Shown: piece by piece, positions 54,716 through 57,585 of the stretch | Layout of the letters: every line of letters starts with the position of its first letter | How positions within the stretch are numbered: the stretch's first letter is position 1 | Origin: Streptomyces sp. A012304 | Lineage (GTDB): Bacteria > Actinomycetota > Actinomycetes > Streptomycetales > Streptomycetaceae | DNA: 57,585 nt | Assembly: GCF_026008495.1 (NCBI RefSeq) | Contig: NZ_BQUN01000137.1 | Location: forward strand, 1 to 57,585 | Reading direction: 5' to 3' | Notes under the pieces: generated by a model | Database searches by the model: none | Seen by the model: the letters and a program-made list of their open reading frames with translations, nothing else | What the model was told of the DNA's origin: nothing | Made by a program: the position numbers and the translations under genes

Positions 54716-55480
54716 GCACCCTCATACGCCACCCGTACCTCGACCATCCGGGGCCCATCGCATTCGCGCACCGCGGCGGGGCCGCGGACGGTCTGGAGAA
54801 CACCGTGGCGCAGTTCCGGCGCGCGGTCGAGGCGGGCTACCGCTACATCGAGACCGACGTGCACGCCACCCGGGACGGCAAGCTCGTCGCCTTCCACGAC
54901 ACGACGCTGGACCGGGTGACCGACGGGGCGGGCCGGATCGCCGATCTGCCCTGGGCGGACGTACGGCACGCGCGCGTGGGGGGGCGAGGAACCGGTCCCG
55001 CTGTTCGAGGAACTGCTGGAGACCTTCCCCGAGGTGCGCTGGAACGTCGACATCAAGGCCGAGCCCGCGCTCCATCCCCTGCTCAACCTGATCGCGCGCA
55101 CGGGTTGCTGGGACCGCGTCTGCGTCGGCTCCTTCTCGGAGGCCCGTGTGGTGCGCGCCCAGCGGCTGGCCGGGCCCCGCCTGGCCACCTCGTACGGCAC
55201 CCGGGGTGTGCTCAACCTGCGGCTGCGGTCCTGGGGCGTGCCCGCGGCGCTGCGCGGTTCGGCGGTCGCGGCGCAGGTGCCCGAGACCCAGTCGGGCATC
55301 CAGGTGGTGGACCGGCGCTTCGTGCGCGCGGCCCACGCGCGCGGGCTCCAGGTGCACGTGTGGACGATCAACGAGGCGGATCGGATGCACCGGCTGCTGG
55401 ACCTGGGGGTCGATGGCATCATGACCGATCACATCGGCACACTGCGCAAGGTCATGGAGGAGCGGGGCGTCTGGGTCTGA
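54712..55480 (+). pseudogene. Glycerophosphodiester phosphodiesterase, frameshifted at a G7 run
   Basis: The gene begins at GTG 54712 with the family core: FAHRGGAADGLENT and YIETDVHATRDGKLVAFHD. The frame breaks in a run of seven G at 54978-54984, where six would restore it. The rest (WNVDIKAEP, VCVGSFSE, VWTINEADRM, GVDGIMTDH) continues in the next frame to 55480. An intact protein would be about 255 aa and hydrolyse glycerophosphodiesters. It is translationally linked to the YczE gene. A single extra base in a homopolymer could be a sequencing error, so I treat the break as unproved. Confidence 0.85.
54967..54978. repeat. CACGCGCGCGTG palindrome next to the G7 frameshift
   Basis: Exact copy in the phosphodiesterase gene, read as His-Ala-Arg-Val; its last G is the first of the G7 run at the frameshift. 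Confidence 0.85.
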
Positions 55481-55541
55481 CCCGGTCCCGCGCGCTCCGC
55501 CGCCCTCGCGCGGCATCTTCGGCGGGGAAGCGAGGGCACGG

Positions 55542-56888
55542 GTGGGCACCGACACCGTGCGGACGGCGGCGTGCGACGACGCGGCCGGGCGGCGGCGCGA
55601 GCAGCGCGGCTGGTACTTCTACGACTGGGCGTGCTCCGTCTACTCGACGAGCGTTCTCACCGTGTTCCTGGGGCCGTATCTGACGTCGGTCGCCGAGAAG
55701 GCCGCGGACGCCGACGGCTATGTGCATCCCCTGGGCATCCCGGTCCGGGCGGGCTCCTTCTTCGCGTACTCGGTGTCCCTGTCGGTGATCGTGGCCGTCG
55801 TGCTGATGCCCCTGGTGGGCGCGGCGGCCGACCGCACGGGCCGCAAGAAGCCGCTCCTCGCGGCCGCCGCCTATGTCGGGGCCGCGGCCACGACGGGCAT
55901 GTTCTTCCTCTCCGGGGACCGCTATCTGCTGGGCGGCGCGCTGCTCGTCGTGGCGAACGCCGCCCAGTCCGTGGCGATGATGCTCTACAACTCCTATCTG
56001 CCCCAGATCGCCCCGCCCGAGGAACGCGACGCGGTCTCCTCTCGCGGCTGGGCCTTCGGGTACGCGGCGGGCTCCCTGGTCCTGGTCGTGAACCTCGTCC
56101 TCTATCTCGCCCACGACTCCTTCGGTGTCTCGGAGTCGACGGCGGTGCGGATCTGTCTGGCCTCGGCCGGCCTGTGGTGGGGCGGCTTCACCCTGATCCC
56201 GCTGCTGCGGCTGCGCGACCGCCCCTCGGCCGCGCGCGAGGCGACCGCACCGGGCCTGCGCCAGCTCGCCGCGACCTTCCGCGACATGCGCCGCCACCCG
56301 CTGACCCTCGCCTTCCTCCTGGCGTACCTCGTCTACAACGACGGCATCCAGACCGTGATCTCCCAGGCGTCGATCTACGGCTCCGAGGAGCTGGGCCTCG
56401 GCCAGTCCACGCTCATCGGCGCCGTCCTGCTGGTGCAGGTCCTGGCCGTGGCGGGCGCCCTGACGATGGGGCGTCTGGCGCGGCGGTACGGCGCGAAGCG
56501 CACGATCCTCGGCTCGCTCGTGGCCTGGACGCTCACCCTGGGCGCGGGGTACTTCCTGCCGGCCGGGGCGCCGGTGGGCTTCTTCCTGCTGGCGGCCGCG
56601 ATCGGGCTGGTCCTCGGCGGCAGCCAGGCCCTGTCCCGCTCCCTCTTCTCGCATCTGGTCCCGCCCGGCAAGGAGGCCGAGTACTTCTCCGCCTACGAGG
56701 TGAGCGACCGCGGAATGAGCTGGCTCGGCCCGCTGCTGTTCGGGCTCACGTACCAGCTGACCGGGAGTTACCGGGACGCGATCATCTCGCTCGTGGTCTT
56801 CTTCGTCCTCGGGTTCCTGCTGCTCGCGCGGGTCCCGGTGCGGCGGGCGATCGAGGGTGCGGGCAATCCGGTACCCGAGAAGATTTAG
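55542..56888 (+). CDS. UMF1/Atg22-type MFS transporter
   Basis: This 448-aa protein has 12 membrane helices and the Atg22-like family start GWYFYDWACSVYSTSVL. Other family segments are GAAADRTGRKKPLLA and LFSHLVPPGKEAEYFSAYEV. The eukaryotic relative exports amino acids from the vacuole; bacterial members are uncharacterised. GTG 55542 follows GCGAGGGCACG. It lies 61 bp after the phosphodiesterase and may share its transcript. A hairpin follows the stop at 56913-56938. Confidence 0.87.
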   Translation: MGTDTVRTAACDDAAGRRREQRGWYFYDWACSVYSTSVLTVFLGPYLTSVAEKAADADGYVHPLGIPVRAGSFFAYSVSLSVIVAVVLMPLVGAAADRTGRKKPLLAAAAYVGAAATTGMFFLSGDRYLLGGALLVVANAAQSVAMMLYNSYLPQIAPPEERDAVSSRGWAFGYAAGSLVLVVNLVLYLAHDSFGVSESTAVRICLASAGLWWGGFTLIPLLRLRDRPSAAREATAPGLRQLAATFRDMRRHPLTLAFLLAYLVYNDGIQTVISQASIYGSEELGLGQSTLIGAVLLVQVLAVAGALTMGRLARRYGAKRTILGSLVAWTLTLGAGYFLPAGAPVGFFLLAAAIGLVLGGSQALSRSLFSHLVPPGKEAEYFSAYEVSDRGMSWLGPLLFGLTYQLTGSYRDAIISLVVFFVLGFLLLARVPVRRAIEGAGNPVPEKI

Positions 56889-56912
56889 CGCTCAACACGA
56901 AAGGGCGGTAGT

Positions 56913-56938
56913 GTACGCGTTTGGCCTGCCAGGCGTAC
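56913..56938 (+). terminator. Hairpin after the MFS gene
   Basis: GTACGC at 56913-56918 pairs with GCGTAC at 56933-56938, and an inner TGGC/GCCA pair continues the stem. It is weak to moderate and lacks a T tract. Confidence 0.45.
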
Positions 56939-57078
56939 CGTTACTGCGCGTCAAAGATGCCGAAACGCTGGGTGACATCTCCTTGCAGATGTGACAAACC
57001 GGGCGCCGGTGGGTACTGCACTGGTTGACAAGGCTGCGGCTACGACGGCGACGCATGACCCGGAACGGGACTCGGAAC

Positions 57079-57105
57079 GGGAATCTTTACCGCCGACCGG
57101 ACGTT
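57079..57105 (+). promoter_or_regulatory. SigR-type promoter of rbpA
   Basis: GGGAAT at 57079-57084, an 18-base spacer and GTT at 57103-57105 match the SigR consensus (GGGAAT-N18-GTT). SigR is the thiol-stress sigma factor. rbpA is a known SigR target in S. coelicolor. The rbpA start codon lies 61 bp downstream of the GTT. Confidence 0.88.
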
Positions 57106-57166
57106 GACCGGATGACGACGACAGCGACACCTGTCCTGTGGGCGACAAGCCCGGGAGGCACGATTC

Positions 57167-57541
57167 ATGAGTGAGCGAGCTCTTCGCGGCACGCGCCTCG
57201 TGGTGACCAGCTACGAGACGGACCGCGGCATCGACCTGGCCCCGCGCCAGGCCGTGGAGTACGCATGCGAGAAGGGGCACCGCTTCGAGATGCCCTTCTC
57301 GGTCGAGGCGGAGATCCCGCCGGAGTGGGAGTGCAAGGTCTGCGGGGCCCAGGCACTCCTCGTGGACGGCGACGGCCCCGAGGAGAAGAAGGCCAAGCCC
57401 GCGCGTACACACTGGGACATGCTGATGGAGCGGCGGACCCGTGAGGAACTCGAAGAGGTCCTCGAGGAGCGCCTGGCCGTTCTGCGGTCCGGGGCGATGA
57501 ACCTGGCGGTGCATCCCCGGGACAGCCGCAAGTCCGCCTAG
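57167..57541 (+). CDS. rbpA: RNA polymerase-binding protein RbpA
   Basis: This 124-aa protein binds RNA polymerase holoenzyme and helps the main sigma factor form open promoters. The zinc-binding core shows YACEKGHRF and WECKVCGAQ. The basic linker (EEKKAKPART) and the C-terminal sigma-interacting helix with HWDMLMERRTREEL are typical. ATG 57167 follows CCGGGAGGCACGATTC. The SigR-type promoter upstream agrees with its role in disulphide and rifampicin stress. It is the last gene of the window, with 44 bp after its stop. Confidence 0.96.
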   Translation: MSERALRGTRLVVTSYETDRGIDLAPRQAVEYACEKGHRFEMPFSVEAEIPPEWECKVCGAQALLVDGDGPEEKKAKPARTHWDMLMERRTREELEEVLEERLAVLRSGAMNLAVHPRDSRKSA

Positions 57542-57585
57542 CGGAGGCCGGCGCATCAGCGCAACGCACATGACCGCGGGCGCCG

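Overview
The window looks like a chromosomal segment of a Streptomyces species. GC content is very high, third codon positions are almost all G or C, and GTG and TTG starts are common. It carries lineage markers: a conservon (cvnABCD), the sporulation pair smeA-sffA, rbpA behind a SigR-type promoter, and crr-ptsI behind a DasR-type operator. From memory, the two ends resemble the S. coelicolor neighbourhood that runs from crr-ptsI to smeA-sffA and rbpA. No rRNA, tRNA, CRISPR array, transposase or phage gene was seen.

Layout. (1) 0.2-16.0 kb is carbon and lipid metabolism: PTS crr-ptsI, a hypothetical gene, acetoacetyl-CoA synthetase, a GH31 glucosidase, a NUDIX hydrolase, a VanX-like dipeptidase, a DUF35/thiolase pair, an EAL-CBS-GGDEF protein and glpF-glpK. 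(2) 16.2-24.2 kb, minus strand, is a conservon in which a 1212-aa fused 5-oxoprolinase sits between cvnC and cvnD. (3) 25.3-32.1 kb is a decayed choline/glycine-betaine locus. The ferredoxin reductase, GcvT-like, sarcosine oxidase, Rieske oxygenase, betaine-aldehyde dehydrogenase and GMC oxidase genes are all broken, while the transporter among them is intact. (4) 32.1-39.2 kb, minus strand, is a three-gene MukBEF/Mks-like condensin operon without a recognisable JetD/MksG nuclease gene. (5) 39.3-44.6 kb is a GntR regulator divergent from an MFS-ycsI-pxpABC operon for 5-oxoproline use, with a palindrome between them.

(6) 44.7-50.3 kb, minus strand, holds two GT4 glycosyltransferases and an SGNH hydrolase in overlapping frames, then a HEAT-repeat and an ankyrin-repeat protein. 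(7) 50.5-57.5 kb holds smeA-sffA, a YczR/YczE pair, a frameshifted glycerophosphodiesterase, a UMF1-type MFS transporter and rbpA.

Functional links. DasR control of crr-ptsI ties sugar uptake to N-acetylglucosamine sensing. PxpABC and the fused 5-oxoprolinase are two unrelated enzymes that convert 5-oxoproline to glutamate, only about 22 kb apart. Two patterns are not explained by genes. The palindrome CACGCGCGCGTG occurs at least ten times, and all six His-Ala-Arg-Val peptides I found are encoded by it. A 17-bp insertion-sequence-like end supplies the TAG stop codon of two unrelated genes (glpK and the SGNH hydrolase). The main candidates for undescribed biology are the nuclease-less condensin operon, the conservon with an embedded oxoprolinase, and the recurrent palindrome.
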